A DNA stretch of 46,847 nucleotides from Bacteroidales bacterium (GTDB lineage: Bacteria; Bacteroidota; Bacteroidia; Bacteroidales; UBA4417). Below are positions 46,467 to 46,847 of the stretch, one piece after another. The stretch is from assembly GCA_016707785.1 (NCBI GenBank), contig JADJGZ010000055.1, positions 1 through 46,847 on the forward strand, given 5' to 3'. Both the position numbers and the translations under genes were made by a program. The notes beneath the pieces were generated by a model. It saw only the letters and a list, made by a program, of their open reading frames with translations. It was not told the origin of the DNA and did not search any database. The stretch's first letter is position 1. Every line of letters starts with the position of its first letter.

Positions 46467-46847
46467 ATGAAGATTACTACTGATATCAATATTTTAGGTG
46501 GCTTGCCAGACTTCAATCTGATAAAGCTGTTCATGAGCGATTGTGCAAATTCATTGAATGTTAATGATGGTGGCGGGCATCATTTTTATACGGCTATCAA
46601 AACTGAAAAATCAGTACAACGATTTGAACGGGCAATCAGAAGAACACTTCTTCGTTTCAAGAATACTGATGTTGGAAAGTTAATATCATCAGTTTTAGTG
46701 GCTGAGTCTATCTCATCCAATACTCTTCTTCTGCTTTTCTGGAATGCATCAGTGAATGATCTGATGAACTATTTGAATGAAAAGGTATATCTACCCGCTT
46801 TTTTATAGTGGAAGAATCACCATTAAGCAAACAGAAGTTATTGCCTG
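46467..46847 (+). CDS. Possible BrxA/DUF1819-like protein, frameshifted and cut by the window end
   Basis: The open frame (46467-46808) gives 113 residues: INILGGLPDFNLIKLFMSDC, HFYTAIKTEKSVQRFERAIR, then SNTLLLLFWNASVNDLMNYL and NEKVYLPAFL followed by stop. One base fewer in the T5 run near 46800 restores YSGRITIKQTEVIA, which runs off the window, so the real protein is longer. The helical layout, with arginine-rich KSVQRFERAIRRTLLRF followed by LLLFWNASVNDLMNYL, resembles the BrxA (DUF1819) family. That family is the first gene of many BREX phage-defence loci. This is a judgement from memory of the family pattern, not a firm match; an unrelated helical protein is possible. Confidence 0.4.

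Noticed and set aside
40489..46847. Direct repeat of the tRNA 3' end as attachment site
   Set aside because: I found no second copy of the T-arm/acceptor sequence in the rest of the window; it could lie beyond the right edge.

Overview
This window looks like a chromosomal segment of a Bacteroidetes bacterium, most likely of the Bacteroidales type. The signs are a giant surface protein with a type IX secretion (T9SS) type B C-terminal sorting domain, PorP/SprF-like and PorE-like T9SS proteins beside it, TAnnTTTG-like -7 promoter boxes, an adenosylcobalamin-dependent ribonucleotide reductase, MORN-repeat and CAP proteins, and a weak Shine-Dalgarno signal at most starts. No species is named, because nothing in the sequence fixes it.

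Layout. 1-14.2 kb: one enormous repeat adhesin read on the + strand. Its first 6.1 kb are broken by many small indels and its last 8.1 kb are open. The repeats are nearly identical upstream, with a four-unit period of about 1.05 kb, and diverge steadily toward the C-terminus. 14.3-17.4 kb: the PorP/SprF-like and PorE-like (TPR, beta-propeller, CRD, OmpA) partners that usually accompany such a substrate. 17.45 kb: an implausible run of 52 A. 17.5-31.9 kb: housekeeping and envelope genes (MBL hydrolase, large outer-membrane beta-propeller/barrel protein, half-size TauE/SafE, PPOX protein, class II RNR with an N-terminal frameshift, radical SAM protein, polyprenyl synthase, MORN, CAP, beta-barrel, UbiX). 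32-40.2 kb: arginine deiminase, queG, ruvB, two universal stress proteins with a SPOR protein, a four-helix-bundle gene, and class II fructose-bisphosphate aldolase.

The most unusual feature is a set of period-7 (heptamer) tandem arrays at gene 3' ends: after the RNR, after the small protein facing it, after ruvB, after the second stress-protein gene and after the aldolase. In all five cases the G-rich strand reads in the sense of the gene it follows. At 38.13-39.09 kb two arrays in opposite orientation share a 13-bp terminal inverted repeat. They enclose a four-helix-bundle (S23/IVP-like) gene and sit exactly between the stop codons of two convergent housekeeping genes. This looks like a compact cassette or mobile unit that I cannot match to a named element.

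From 40.4 kb onward, after a tRNA-Arg(CCG), the content is accessory: an HTH (DUF3853/excisionase-like) protein, a small zinc-ribbon-like protein, a PD-(D/E)XK/DUF5655 protein, an ADP-ribosylglycohydrolase, an Nmad3 (nucleotide-modification-associated) protein, two small unknown genes and a possible BrxA/DUF1819 protein cut by the window end. This resembles the edge of a defence or modification island at a tRNA. Most genes after 43.0 kb are split by indels, often in homopolymers, while conserved protein sequence continues in another frame. This and the frameshifts at 1-6 kb suggest sequence error near contig ends, although true decay cannot be excluded from one sequence.
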